Source: Sabulitectum sp964386635 (GTDB lineage: Bacteria; Fermentibacterota; Fermentibacteria; Fermentibacterales; JCC-6). From it: 58,701 bases of DNA. Under the pieces are notes generated by a model. It saw nothing but the letters and a program-made list of their open reading frames with translations. It did not search any database and had not been told where the DNA came from. Below are positions 15,822 to 24,627 of the stretch, piece after piece. The stretch is from positions 1 through 58,701 of the forward strand of contig CAYLRO010000014.1 in assembly GCA_964386635.1 (NCBI GenBank). Reading direction: 5' to 3'. Positions within the stretch are counted from its first letter, which is position 1, and the number at the start of each line of letters is the position of its first letter. Position numbers and translations under genes: made by a program.

Positions 15822-16612
15822 TGGAGCACCTGCCTGAACACCTGCATTTCTACAGATACGAGTTCAAGTATGTTCTCCCGAAAGACCTCCTTGTTTCTAT
15901 TGCAAACAAGCTGGATCACCACCTGGAAAGAGACAGGCACTGTACGGAAGACGGCTACTACGACATCAGAAGTGTCTATTTTGACTCTCCTGACATGAGG
16001 TGGTATAACGAAAAGAGAAACGGCCTTGAAAAAAGGTTCAAATACAGGCTTCGCGCCTATTCTCATGATAATTCCGGATTCAGCAATCCGCTCTATCTGG
16101 AGCTGAAAGGGAGAAATGGATCTCTTGTAGTGAAACACAGGGTCAAACTCCCTTATGAGTCTTTCAGCAATGGCATTGACGGAGGAGCCTCCTGGTTGAG
16201 AGAACTGCTGTTCGAACAGAATCCCGGCAACAGCGTTGCTGAACGATTTATTGCACAGTCCTTCAGATACAGGCTTTCACCCAGCGTTATTACAGATTAC
16301 AGAAGGGCTGCCTGGGAGGACTATTCGAACCCGGATTTCAGGGCCACGATTGACACCGCCACCACTGCTTACCGTACATCCTGGCACGGGCTGCCCAGGG
16401 GAATACCTGTAGAGATAATACCCAATGGAGGAATTGTTGAAATCAAGTTCAGATACCGTATTCCTTTCTGGTTTCAGAGACTTATCAGGGAAATGGGACT
16501 GAACAGAACATCCTGCTCGAAATTTCAGCGAGCTGTGGAATCCATCTACCTCAGTGACAATGGCAGCAGATTGAACAGGATGATAGAGAGGAGTACGGCT
16601 TGCCTACACTAA
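15821..16612 (+). CDS. VTC-domain polyphosphate polymerase-like protein
   Basis: This 263-residue protein is essentially one VTC tunnel domain. Visible active-site elements are YRYEFKYVL (Arg12, Glu14, Lys16), SVYFDSPDM (51-59), KRFKYRLRAY (71-80: Lys71, Arg72, Lys74, Arg76, Arg78), LELKGR (Glu94, Lys96), KHRVKL (105-110) and a later EIKFRYR. In yeast Vtc4 these basic residues bind ATP and growing polyphosphate. No signal or membrane helix is seen, so it is cytoplasmic, probably attached to the membrane partner encoded next. It overlaps the porin stop and the DUF4956 start. Confidence 0.88.
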   Translation: MEHLPEHLHFYRYEFKYVLPKDLLVSIANKLDHHLERDRHCTEDGYYDIRSVYFDSPDMRWYNEKRNGLEKRFKYRLRAYSHDNSGFSNPLYLELKGRNGSLVVKHRVKLPYESFSNGIDGGASWLRELLFEQNPGNSVAERFIAQSFRYRLSPSVITDYRRAAWEDYSNPDFRATIDTATTAYRTSWHGLPRGIPVEIIPNGGIVEIKFRYRIPFWFQRLIREMGLNRTSCSKFQRAVESIYLSDNGSRLNRMIERSTACLH

Positions 16613-17292
16613 CGGAATGGTTTAGCACCACAAATGAAATTCTCGGATACAGTCCAGGTGAATTGATTGTAAACCTGTGTCTGGCTCTGGCTGCAGGGCT
16701 CGTGATTGGAATTGTATACAAGGCAACCCACCGGGGCCTTACATACTCACAGAATTTTGTGGTGACCCTGGTTCTCATGTGCATTACCGTATCTGCTGTA
16801 ATGATGGTTATCGGAAGTAACCTGGCAAGAGCTTTTGCCCTTGTGGGAGCCCTGACAATCGTTCGGTTCAGAACGGTGATAAAAGACACAAGAGACACTG
16901 CCTTCGTCTTCTTTGCCCTTACAGAGGGAATAGCGTCCGGTACCGGGAATTATCTGCTCGCGGGAATTTCATCAATTTTCATCAGCGGTGTGGCCATTGT
17001 TCTGTTCAAGACCAATTTCGGAGCTTACATGAGAAGTGAATTTGTTCTCAGGTTCAGGTTTGACCGGGATTCCGGAGTTGAGGCCATCTATACAAAGCTC
17101 ATCGGGGAAAAGACTACCCGGTCCACCCTGATACATATTGAACCCTCGGGAGAGGGACGGTATCTCATTCTCTCTTACGACATCACCCTTAAAAGAGGGG
17201 TGAATGCAGGGGACCTTGTGAGCACCCTTGAGAGAACCGACGGGATAGACCGGGTCAGCCTGGTCAGTTCTATGGAAGACAGCGAGTTCTAA
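16600..17292 (+). CDS. DUF4956 membrane protein, partner of the VTC-domain protein
   Basis: This 230-residue protein has about four membrane helices between residues 20 and 145. These are followed by a soluble C-terminal domain of about 85 residues with an ACT-like beta-alpha pattern. The segment GALTIVRFRTVIKDTRD is the DUF4956 hallmark. The start is TTG 16600 behind GAGAGGAG; the gene overlaps the VTC gene by 13 bases. DUF4956 and VTC genes commonly travel together, often with CotH. A plausible but untested role is a membrane channel or anchor for the polyphosphate polymerase. It ends in a 4-base convergent overlap with the next gene. Confidence 0.85.
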   Translation: MPTLTEWFSTTNEILGYSPGELIVNLCLALAAGLVIGIVYKATHRGLTYSQNFVVTLVLMCITVSAVMMVIGSNLARAFALVGALTIVRFRTVIKDTRDTAFVFFALTEGIASGTGNYLLAGISSIFISGVAIVLFKTNFGAYMRSEFVLRFRFDRDSGVEAIYTKLIGEKTTRSTLIHIEPSGEGRYLILSYDITLKRGVNAGDLVSTLERTDGIDRVSLVSSMEDSEF

Positions 17293-17876
17293 CGGGAAAC
17301 GGTATTCTCTGCACCGGGGGTTCCCCAGCAGACTGCATCTCCTGAATCATCTTGTGTTGGATTGGCGTAATCTTCTGAAGGACGCCAGTTTGTGTTATCA
17401 TTTGGCCCAGACGGGTCTACTCTTTCAAGGGATGAACCGGATCCGTCAGCTCTTGAGGGTTCTGTACCGCTGGCACCCCAGTTCTCTTCGTAGCGAAGAG
17501 TTTCAATAACTGTGCCATTCTCGCCGTACAGTATGACTTCGTCGCTTGAATTTCTCAGTCTGGTCCATTCTCCGCTCCATGGGATAAGACGGACATCATC
17601 ACCGTATGCGGCTTTGAAGGATAACTCATTGGCGCAGACCACCCCGTAAGCTCCCGGAGCAAACAGATAGTGCCCGAGATACAGCTGATTGTTGCCGTCA
17701 CTAATCATCATTCCTGCAAGATTAACAGCCTCAGCGCTTCCGTTGTAGATTTCTATCCACTCCAGATGCTCATCCAGTCCCAGGGTGCTTCCATCCGGGT
17801 TGTACATAACCTCATTCAGAACAACGGATCCCGGTGACTGGGATATCACCATAACAAGGCAGGTAAGGAAAACCAT
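17289..17876 (-). CDS. Secreted lamin-tail-domain protein
   Basis: This 195-residue protein has a signal peptide (MVFLTCLVMVISQSPG) followed by a single lamin-tail domain: VVLNEVMYNPDGS, EHLEWIEIYNGSAEAVNLAGMMISD, FAPGAYGVV and a Trp/Gly-rich end (GTPGAEN). Lamin-tail domains are frequent in secreted bacterial proteins, often beside nucleases or CotH domains. The CotH proteins nearby carry similar segments, so this may belong to the same surface system although it is transcribed in the opposite direction. It has no sorting tail. A GGAG ribosome site precedes the ATG. Confidence 0.8.
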   Translation of the reverse strand: MVFLTCLVMVISQSPGSVVLNEVMYNPDGSTLGLDEHLEWIEIYNGSAEAVNLAGMMISDGNNQLYLGHYLFAPGAYGVVCANELSFKAAYGDDVRLIPWSGEWTRLRNSSDEVILYGENGTVIETLRYEENWGASGTEPSRADGSGSSLERVDPSGPNDNTNWRPSEDYANPTQDDSGDAVCWGTPGAENTVSR

Positions 17877-17907
17877 AATACTCCAATCTGTTATTTAAAG
17901 TCTAGTA

Positions 17908-18456
17908 CTATATCCCTGGAGCTGCTCTAAGTTTCCGTCTGCGCATAAGCAGAAGAAGAAAAACCATCAGAGCAACTGCGAGAACAGGAACCACCACAGC
18001 AAGAACGGATGCTGCAACTGCCGCTCCGTCTTCAAGCAGTGAGAAAACGCCGGACCCGCCTGCAGGGGTTATAGCAGACCTTGCTGCAACTGTAGCCAGC
18101 TGAACGCCGCCTGCCACTGCTCCCCCAGCAATAGCTGCAAGTATCCACCTGAGAACGGGAGAGATTTCACCAACCATTGAAGCTGCAAGAACAGTACCGG
18201 CTACTGCAGCTGCAGGGGTAGCCAGTGTATCAAGAAAATTACTCACCACCGGGATGAAATATGCAGCTATCTCTACTGCTGTAGCCATGGAGAAACAAAT
18301 CAGCGCAGCCCAGCTGCCCAGCCAGTTAAAACCTGCAGCGGGTTCCAGGTGCCCGGAATGCACCGCGATGCTCATTACGAGCATTGGCACGAACACCCTG
18401 AAACCGCATGCTGCGGCAAGGGCGATACCGGCAAACACACCGAGAACCCACTCCAT
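17908..18456 (-). CDS. DUF4126 membrane protein
   Basis: This 182-residue protein is Ala-, Val- and Gly-rich, with about five membrane helices and a basic C-terminus (LLMRRRKLR). The N-terminal MEWVLGVFAGIALAAACGFRVFVPML and the ALPAxx-like central helices fit DUF4126. The function is unknown. It is the last gene of the leftward group downstream of iorB (gap of seven bases), so it may be co-transcribed with the indolepyruvate oxidoreductase genes. Confidence 0.75.
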   Translation of the reverse strand: MEWVLGVFAGIALAAACGFRVFVPMLVMSIAVHSGHLEPAAGFNWLGSWAALICFSMATAVEIAAYFIPVVSNFLDTLATPAAAVAGTVLAASMVGEISPVLRWILAAIAGGAVAGGVQLATVAARSAITPAGGSGVFSLLEDGAAVAASVLAVVVPVLAVALMVFLLLLMRRRKLRAAPGI

Positions 18457-18463
18457 GGCTGCC

Positions 18464-19039
18464 CTAGAGGGCTCGTCCCCTCTTGAATGCTTCCAGATTC
18501 ACTTCAAGAGCTTTCGCCGGTACTCTCTCCTGTACTGCTGCCAGCCAGTGCTCCATTGGAATCTCTGGAAGTTCCTTTGATGCAGCACCCAGGAGAATTA
18601 CATTAACAACCCTGATGTTACCCAGTTCTTTTGCTATATCCAGAACCGGGATCATGAGACAGGGTATCCCCATCTCTTCAATGATGGCATTCACATGGGG
18701 ATAGGTGGCCGACCCGGTGTTCACTGTCATTGGCTCGATCCTCAGATCACAGGCAATGAGCTTTCCTTCAGGAGCGAGATACTCAGCCCATCTGAGGGCT
18801 TCCATCTTTTCCATGGCAAGGACTATGTCAGCATCACCCTTTTCAACAAGAACACTGTGAACCTTTCTGCCGAATCTCACATGGCTGGAAACGGATCCAC
18901 CCCTCTGGGCCATGCCGTGTACCTCGCTCTTCTTAACATCGTACCCGGCGCGCCATGCAGCACTGCAGAGAACCTCGCTGGCCAGCAGGATTCCCTGTCC
19001 GCCTGTTCCGCAGATAATTACATTCTTGACCTTTTCCAT
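18464..19039 (-). CDS. iorB: Indolepyruvate ferredoxin oxidoreductase, beta subunit
   Basis: This 191-residue protein is the gamma-type subunit of a 2-oxoacid:ferredoxin oxidoreductase. It shows NVIICGTGGQGILLASEVL at the N-terminus, VKKSEVHGMAQRGGSVSSHVRFG, and a C-terminal part typical of IorB. With IorA it decarboxylates aryl pyruvates from aromatic amino acids to aryl-acyl-CoA and reduces ferredoxin. Its ATG overlaps the iorA stop (TAATG), which indicates coupled translation. Confidence 0.93.
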   Translation of the reverse strand: MEKVKNVIICGTGGQGILLASEVLCSAAWRAGYDVKKSEVHGMAQRGGSVSSHVRFGRKVHSVLVEKGDADIVLAMEKMEALRWAEYLAPEGKLIACDLRIEPMTVNTGSATYPHVNAIIEEMGIPCLMIPVLDIAKELGNIRVVNVILLGAASKELPEIPMEHWLAAVQERVPAKALEVNLEAFKRGRAL

Positions 19040-20829
19040 TAGATCACCCCCTCAAGATCCTTTGACAGGGCATCTTTTGGACACACCTGAACACAAAGGT
19101 TGCAGTTCGGCCAGCAGAGCATCTCATTGATAACAGGGATGTTCTTCTCGTTATCCCAGCTTATTGCAGGACAACCCAGCTTCAAACAGAGCCTGCAGTG
19201 AATACACTTGTCAGGATCGTGAACAGCTACTGTCTTTCTTTTCGGCTTGTATGCCATGACACATGGCCGTTTTGTAATGATCACACTCAGCTCATCACGA
19301 TCAAGTTCTTCCTGCAGAACCCTTTTCATTTCTTTCAGGTCATGCGGATCAACAGTAGTAACATGCTTTACCCCGCATGCCTGGATAATTTTCTCCAGAT
19401 TAAGAGCAGGAGCAGGCTGTCCTCTGAGATTCTTTCCTGTTGTAGGATTCTCCTGACCGCCTGTCATGGCAGTAAGACTGTTGTCCATAACCATTATCGT
19501 TCCGGTGTTTCCGTTATAGACCATGTCTATAAGACCTGTAATACCGGAATGCACAAAGGTTGATTCACCGATAGCGGCAACAAGTCTGGGCATCTTCTCA
19601 CGACCCAGGGCCTTTTCCAGCCCTGAAAGAACCCCTATTGATGCTCCCATGCATACAACTGTTTCCAGGGCATTGTAAGGAGGCATCAATCCCAGTGTAT
19701 AGCATCCGATGTCTCCAGTAGAGCTTGCTCTGAGCTTTGAAAGAGAATGGAAAGCTCCTCTGTGAGGACATCCGGGGCATAGTGCCGGTGGTCTTCCAGG
19801 GAGTTGTACAGGAGAGTATGTAAGCGGAAGGTGCTCTCCGTTCTTCAACCCATTCCTTACAATTTCAGGATTAAGTTCACTCTCTACAGGAATAACTTCA
19901 GAACCTGTTCCGTCAACAAGGAAATGTGATCTTATTCGCTCTTCAAGATAGGGCTCGCCTTCTTCAACGAACATTATCCGGTCTACTTTGTCTATGAAAC
20001 GTTTTATCAGTTTCCAGGGAAGCGGATTGGTCATACCAAGTTTCAGAACACTGGCTTCAGGAGATACCTCTTTTACATACTGGTAGCTTATTCCGCTGGT
20101 AATAATGCCAAGGGAAGTGTCTCCCATTTCCATGCGATTCAGAGAGCTTTCTGCTCCCCACTCTTCCAGATCCTTAAGCCTGTTAACTACTCGTGAGTGC
20201 ATGATTCTGGCGTGGGCAGGGATAGGAACTCTCTTGGCAATGTCCTTTGTGTATCCTGTAACCTCTATCTCTTTTCTTGGCCCCACATCTACAAGACTTT
20301 TTGAGTGACAAACCCTTGTGGTTACTCTAATGAGAACAGGAGTATCGAATTTCTCGCTGATCTCAAGAGCAGCACCGGTAAAGTCTTTAGCCTCCTGGCT
20401 GTCTGATGGCTCAAGGATTACAACCTTGGCGGCTCTCCCCATAAGCCTGTTGTCCTGCTCGTTCTGAGAGGAGTGAACTCCCGGATCATCAGCACTGACA
20501 ACAACAATCCCTCCAGTGGCCCCTATGTAGCTCAGGGTGAAAAAAGGGTCTGCAGCAACATTCAGACCAACATGCTTCATGGAGGTAAGTACTCTGGCCC
20601 CGGCGAATGAAGCGCCGGCAACTACTTCCATTCCGACTTTCTCGTTGGGAGCCCACTGAGCATCGATCTCGGGGTACTCCTCGCCTATGGTCTCCATTAT
20701 TTCCGTTGACGGTGTTCCCGGGTAAGAACTGGCAAAATGAACACCATTCTCCCAGGCACCTCTGGCTATTGCCTCGTTTCCCGAAAGAAATAGCTTGCCG
20801 GATTCAATCTCATTGAGTTTTTTCCTCAT
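19039..20829 (-). CDS. iorA: Indolepyruvate ferredoxin oxidoreductase, alpha subunit
   Basis: This 596-residue protein is normal in length. The N-terminal pyrimidine-binding part shows FLSGNEAIARGAWENG and SSYPGTPSTEI. The thiamine-diphosphate part shows CPGCPHRGAF, GDIGCYTLG and VCMGASIGVLSG. The C-terminus carries two [4Fe-4S] sets: CIHCRLCLKLGCP and CWPNCNLCVQVCP. It starts at ATG 20829, behind GGAAGG, and follows buk by 13 bases. The four-gene order ptb-buk-iorA-iorB links acyl-CoA formation to ATP formation. Confidence 0.95.
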   Translation of the reverse strand: MRKKLNEIESGKLFLSGNEAIARGAWENGVHFASSYPGTPSTEIMETIGEEYPEIDAQWAPNEKVGMEVVAGASFAGARVLTSMKHVGLNVAADPFFTLSYIGATGGIVVVSADDPGVHSSQNEQDNRLMGRAAKVVILEPSDSQEAKDFTGAALEISEKFDTPVLIRVTTRVCHSKSLVDVGPRKEIEVTGYTKDIAKRVPIPAHARIMHSRVVNRLKDLEEWGAESSLNRMEMGDTSLGIITSGISYQYVKEVSPEASVLKLGMTNPLPWKLIKRFIDKVDRIMFVEEGEPYLEERIRSHFLVDGTGSEVIPVESELNPEIVRNGLKNGEHLPLTYSPVQLPGRPPALCPGCPHRGAFHSLSKLRASSTGDIGCYTLGLMPPYNALETVVCMGASIGVLSGLEKALGREKMPRLVAAIGESTFVHSGITGLIDMVYNGNTGTIMVMDNSLTAMTGGQENPTTGKNLRGQPAPALNLEKIIQACGVKHVTTVDPHDLKEMKRVLQEELDRDELSVIITKRPCVMAYKPKRKTVAVHDPDKCIHCRLCLKLGCPAISWDNEKNIPVINEMLCWPNCNLCVQVCPKDALSKDLEGVI

Positions 20830-20841
20830 TCCGTGCCTTCC

Positions 20842-21918
20842 TTAGATGTACTCCTTCACTTTCTCCACGCCGTCTAACACCCGTATAACACCCCTTGCTA
20901 GCGCTTCAAGCTCTGCCTCTCCGGGAAATACAAGAATCCGGCCAAGATATGAAAGATACTGCTCCAACTGTTCTGTTACCCAGGAGTTATATGCCATGCC
21001 GCCGGTTATGACAACCGCATCCACTTCTCCCATAAGGGCTGCAGCCATGCCGCCGGCTTCCTTGGCCATCTGATACACCATACCCCTGAGAACAGCATCT
21101 GCCTCGGTATTTCCCTCTTCAACCATCTTTCTGATTCTGCCTACATGCTCATGGCCCAGATAGGCAAACACGCCTCCCTGCTTGAGCAGCATCTTCTTCA
21201 GTTCTGCACCTGTGTACTTACCACTGAGGCACAACTTCATAAGGCCGGTCATGGGAAGGCCGCCGGTTCTGGTTGAGCTGAACGGCCCGTCATCATTGGC
21301 ATTGTTGGTGTCTATCATTCTACCCCTCTTCAGGGCGTTCACGCTTACACCGCTTCCAAGATGCATCACTACAAGATTCAACTGGTTTAGAGGTTTCCCC
21401 AGTTCTGCTGCAGCTTTGTATGCAACCATTCTGATGTTCAGTGCATGGCTGAGGCTCTTTCTTGGAAGAAGAGGGTGACCGCTGAACCGGGCTTCATCGA
21501 TCATCTCATCCACACAAACAGGGTCAACAAAATAAGAGGGTATTCCGGAGTCTCCTGCAATAGCCCGTGCTATTGGTGCCCCGAGGTTTGATGGATGGTC
21601 TGCCTGAAGGGTTGTACCTTCTTTTATGTCCTGCAGCAGTTTTTCATTTACCAGATATGTGCCGCTGGCCAGAGGCTTGAAAGTTCCCCCTCTGCCAACC
21701 ACTGCGGCAAGATCCTCTATCTGATAACCCTTGTTCTGAAGAGCTTCAAGTATCAGGTCTCTTCTGAACTCCATCTGCCCGAATGTAGAGCCTAAAGATT
21801 CAAGCTCTGAGGGATCATGATGAATGTTCTCTTCAAAAAGCAGTTTGTCACTGTCAAAAAGACCAACCTTGGTGGATGTGCCTCCGGGATTTACAGCCAG
21901 TATAAGTCGTGTGTTCAA
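20842..21918 (-). CDS. buk: Butyrate kinase
   Basis: This 358-residue member of the acetate/butyrate kinase family makes ATP from an acyl phosphate. The N-terminal LILAVNPGGTSTKVGLF is the phosphate-binding motif; MHLGSGVSVNALKRGRMIDTNNA and VVITGGMAYN are also family features. The start is TTG 21918, overlapping the ptb stop by four bases, with GGAGGT upstream. Butyrate itself or branched or aromatic acids could be the product; the neighbouring iorAB favours the latter. Confidence 0.94.
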   Translation of the reverse strand: MNTRLILAVNPGGTSTKVGLFDSDKLLFEENIHHDPSELESLGSTFGQMEFRRDLILEALQNKGYQIEDLAAVVGRGGTFKPLASGTYLVNEKLLQDIKEGTTLQADHPSNLGAPIARAIAGDSGIPSYFVDPVCVDEMIDEARFSGHPLLPRKSLSHALNIRMVAYKAAAELGKPLNQLNLVVMHLGSGVSVNALKRGRMIDTNNANDDGPFSSTRTGGLPMTGLMKLCLSGKYTGAELKKMLLKQGGVFAYLGHEHVGRIRKMVEEGNTEADAVLRGMVYQMAKEAGGMAAALMGEVDAVVITGGMAYNSWVTEQLEQYLSYLGRILVFPGEAELEALARGVIRVLDGVEKVKEYI

Positions 21919-22814
21919 CTGATACCTCCTGCAACAACCACTCCCAGCGCAAGGCTGTTGATTTTTGTTTTTGCAGTATCTGATCTGCTGAGCATTACAA
22001 CAGGAGCAGACGCGCCTGCAATTAATCCTCCTACATCTGTATCGGTCATATACATGAAGCCTTTGGCAAAAATGTTGCCGCAGGCAATGTCCGGAGCAAC
22101 AAGAACATTGGCGTTTCCTGCCACAGGACCTGTCATCTTTTTCACAGCAGCGGCTTCAGGGTCCATTGCGCCGTCCACTGCAACAGGTCCCACAATCTCT
22201 GCGCCTTCAATACCCTCTCTGGCAAGCTGTTCCCACAAGACGGTTTCAGGCATTTTTTCATTTACAACCTCAACTGCTGCAAGAAGGGCAATGAGAGGTT
22301 TTTCTGCTCCTAGTCTTACCATTATGTCGCCGGCGTTTGCTGCTATCTGCCTTGCCTCTTCCAGATCAGGGCGAATGTTCATTCCGCCATCTGTGATTGC
22401 TACAAGCCTGTTCTGTCTGGGAGCATGAACAACAGCCACATGGCTGAGCACCCTTCCTGTTCGAAGTCCTACTTCTTTGTCAAGAATGGCTTTCTGAAAA
22501 ATAGAGGTTTTAATAAGGCCCTTCATCAGCATTCCGGCTTCACCGGAACTGACAAGTTTCACTGCTGTAATGGCTGCCTCTTCAGGGCTTTCACAGTCCA
22601 CTACTGATATATCATCGGGAAGGCTGAGCCCCAATTCTGCGAGAGATTCTTTCACTCCCTGTAACGGGCCAACGATGATACTTCCCGCAAGACCTGTTTC
22701 AGAAGCCTGGATCAGTGCAGCAAGAGATGACGGGTCGTACCCCATTGGAACTGCCACTTTTGACCCGGAAACAGCCCTTGCAGCCTTGCGTATCTCACTA
22801 AAGTTTGATAACAA
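21915..22814 (-). CDS. ptb: Phosphate butyryltransferase
   Basis: This 299-residue member of the phosphate acetyl/butyryltransferase family exchanges CoA for phosphate on an acyl group. Typical segments are AVPMGYDPSSLAAL, GLAGSIIVGP, GMLMKGLIKTSIF, ITDGGMNIRPDLEEA, VVNEKMPETV and GPVAGNANVLVAPDIACGN. The start is TTG 22814 behind GAGGGGGG. It is the first gene of the leftward fermentation operon and diverges from the HAD-GT operon. Confidence 0.93.
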   Translation of the reverse strand: MLSNFSEIRKAARAVSGSKVAVPMGYDPSSLAALIQASETGLAGSIIVGPLQGVKESLAELGLSLPDDISVVDCESPEEAAITAVKLVSSGEAGMLMKGLIKTSIFQKAILDKEVGLRTGRVLSHVAVVHAPRQNRLVAITDGGMNIRPDLEEARQIAANAGDIMVRLGAEKPLIALLAAVEVVNEKMPETVLWEQLAREGIEGAEIVGPVAVDGAMDPEAAAVKKMTGPVAGNANVLVAPDIACGNIFAKGFMYMTDTDVGGLIAGASAPVVMLSRSDTAKTKINSLALGVVVAGGIS

Positions 22815-22838
22815 TGTGAAAACCCCCCTCTATGGAAT

Positions 22839-22866
22839 TTGAACAGAATAATGGATATGATACTAT
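22839..22866 (+). promoter_or_regulatory. Promoter candidate for the HAD-GT4 operon
   Basis: TTGAAC (22839-22844) and TACTAT (22861-22866) are separated by 16 bp, in the gap between divergent ptb and the HAD gene. The spacing to the TTG start at 22909 allows a leader of about 35 nt. Confidence 0.4.
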
Positions 22867-22908
22867 TGTTGAAAATACCATCTCCAACCAGACCTGCAGG
22901 GAGCCGAA

Positions 22909-23574
22909 TTGACCCTTGAACAGCTTTGGAACCACGCAGAAGCGGTGCTTTTTGACTTTGATGGCGTTCTGGCTGACAGTGAGCCTTTTTACAGGAAATC
23001 CTGGAACCGGGTTCTGAGCACATACCATCACTCTGTACCTGAACAAGTCTACTGGGAGCACTGGGCTTACCTTGGCCAGGGAGTTGAGGGAGAAATAGAA
23101 AGAACCGGACTCAGAATTGATAACATTCCCGGAGCAAAAATGAAACAGAAAAGCATATACCGGCAGTATTGCCTTTCCGGATGTATTCCGCTGTTCAGCA
23201 ATGCTGCTGATCTGGTTTGTCAGGTTATGGCAAGAAAGAAGTGTGCTATTGCATCCAACACCGACAGCGAGCTGGTTAAATTGATAGCATCCAGGGAGAT
23301 ATGTCATCTGCCTCCTGTAATTGGAGGAGACGGATTGAGATCCAAACCAGCGCCTGATATCTTTCTCAAGGCATCGGAATTCCTCGGTGTTCAGCCGGAG
23401 CGGTGCCTTGTTCTGGAAGATGCAATGAAAGGAATTCTCGCTGGAACTGCAGCAGGAATGCCGGTTATTCTGGTGAGAAACCGTTACAATGCCGGGTTCT
23501 CCTGTTCAGGTGCTTCATTTGAGATAGACGGTATCGGAACATTCCGCAGATTTCTGGAGGAAGTAACGTGCTAG
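22909..23574 (+). CDS. HAD-family phosphatase, beta-phosphoglucomutase-like
   Basis: This 221-residue protein has HAD motif I DFDGVLADSEP (nucleophile and acid Asp), motif II around IASNTDSELV, a Lys in SKPAPDIF and motif IV LVLEDAMKGI. A helical cap sits between motifs I and II. The substrate (a sugar phosphate or similar) cannot be read from sequence. The start is TTG 22909 behind CAGGGAG. It overlaps the next membrane-protein gene by seven bases. Confidence 0.9.
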   Translation: MTLEQLWNHAEAVLFDFDGVLADSEPFYRKSWNRVLSTYHHSVPEQVYWEHWAYLGQGVEGEIERTGLRIDNIPGAKMKQKSIYRQYCLSGCIPLFSNAADLVCQVMARKKCAIASNTDSELVKLIASREICHLPPVIGGDGLRSKPAPDIFLKASEFLGVQPERCLVLEDAMKGILAGTAAGMPVILVRNRYNAGFSCSGASFEIDGIGTFRRFLEEVTC

Positions 23575-24119
23575 GTGAACTTGTAATGTATGACCCTCTC
23601 TTCGCACCTGTAATTCTCTTTATAGCCGGTATATTTCTGGCCTTCCGCGGCAGAAGGCTTATTCCCCTTGCACTTGTTATGTGTTCGCTGGCAACAGGTT
23701 TTCTCTATGGAGGAGGAATTATCTCCTCTTTCACAGACAACCCTGATATTATCCGATGGGGTCCTGTCCTGGCAGGTGTGATTTTGGCGGTTCTTGTAAA
23801 TCTGCTTTACAAAATCGCTTTCTTTGCTGCAGGAGCCCTTCTGGGGTTTTTTATTTCCGGTATTTTTCTTCCTGAAGCCCCTCTTTCTGTAACTGCCGGG
23901 ATCTCTCTGGTTACCGGTGCTCTTGTTTACTTCTTCAGGAATTTTGTATTCTCGGTACTTACAGCTGTACTGGGAGCAGTGCTGTTTACCACTGGAGCAG
24001 TTAATCTTGTTGCGTGGACAGGATTTTCTGCCGGAAGAACCTGCTACATTGCATCAGTGGTTATTATCAGTATACTGGGTGCAGCACATCAGCTGAGAAG
24101 CGGAAGGAAATCCGGCTAA
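23568..24119 (+). CDS. Membrane protein of unknown function (DUF4203-like)
   Basis: This 183-residue protein is almost entirely hydrophobic, with about seven short membrane helices and small-residue-rich turns, ending in RSGRKSG. It resembles DUF4203/TMEM198-type bundles; the assignment is tentative. The GTG at 23568 overlaps the HAD gene; ATG at 23586 is an alternative start. It is followed at once (TAATG) by another membrane protein. Confidence 0.6.
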   Translation: MLGELVMYDPLFAPVILFIAGIFLAFRGRRLIPLALVMCSLATGFLYGGGIISSFTDNPDIIRWGPVLAGVILAVLVNLLYKIAFFAAGALLGFFISGIFLPEAPLSVTAGISLVTGALVYFFRNFVFSVLTAVLGAVLFTTGAVNLVAWTGFSAGRTCYIASVVIISILGAAHQLRSGRKSG

Positions 24120-24625
24120 TGCAAAGACTTGCGGATTATGGAATCGTACTGGGAATTGTTCTCATTCTGATGTTACTGTTTAAACTTTCACGATATCTGC
24201 TTCACAGGTTCACTGCAAACGCAATGAAAAAGGACGCCGGGTTCGATTCGGATAAAGCTCTTGTCTGGGGAGCATATTTTCTTCTGTCAGGTCTTCTTCT
24301 TCTACCTTTCATAACTTCAGTTCTTGCGTTTCTGGACAACAGAATGCTTATCGGCGGTATGACTCTTCATCTAATCCTGACAGCTGTATCAGTTGTGCTT
24401 TTCAGCTTTTCCGAAGATCTTTTCAGAGACTACAACACTTATGGAACTGCTGAACTGAAACCTTTGTCCTGGCATACCAGGAGAATCCTTGCTCCTCTGC
24501 TGATATTCTGGGTTATTGGATGTCTATTCATCAGTCCGCTTTTTTATTCCGGACTAACGATACTTCTGGCTGTCTTTTACAGGATCTGCCTTCACTTCCG
24601 TAAACCAGCCGCAAGAACCAGCTGA
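24119..24625 (+). CDS. Membrane protein of unknown function
   Basis: This protein of about 168 residues has four or five membrane helices (GIVLGIVLILMLLFKL, ALVWGAYFLLSGLLLLPFI, GGMTLHLILTAVSVVLF, ILAPLLIFWVIG). The central segment DLFRDYNTYGTAELKPL is polar. ATG 24119 overlaps the upstream stop; the open frame extends 35 codons further up, inside the previous gene, and is not used. No family is recognised. It lies in a four-gene group with a GT4 enzyme, so a role at the envelope is possible. Confidence 0.6.
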   Translation: MQRLADYGIVLGIVLILMLLFKLSRYLLHRFTANAMKKDAGFDSDKALVWGAYFLLSGLLLLPFITSVLAFLDNRMLIGGMTLHLILTAVSVVLFSFSEDLFRDYNTYGTAELKPLSWHTRRILAPLLIFWVIGCLFISPLFYSGLTILLAVFYRICLHFRKPAARTS

Positions 24626-24627
24626 TC

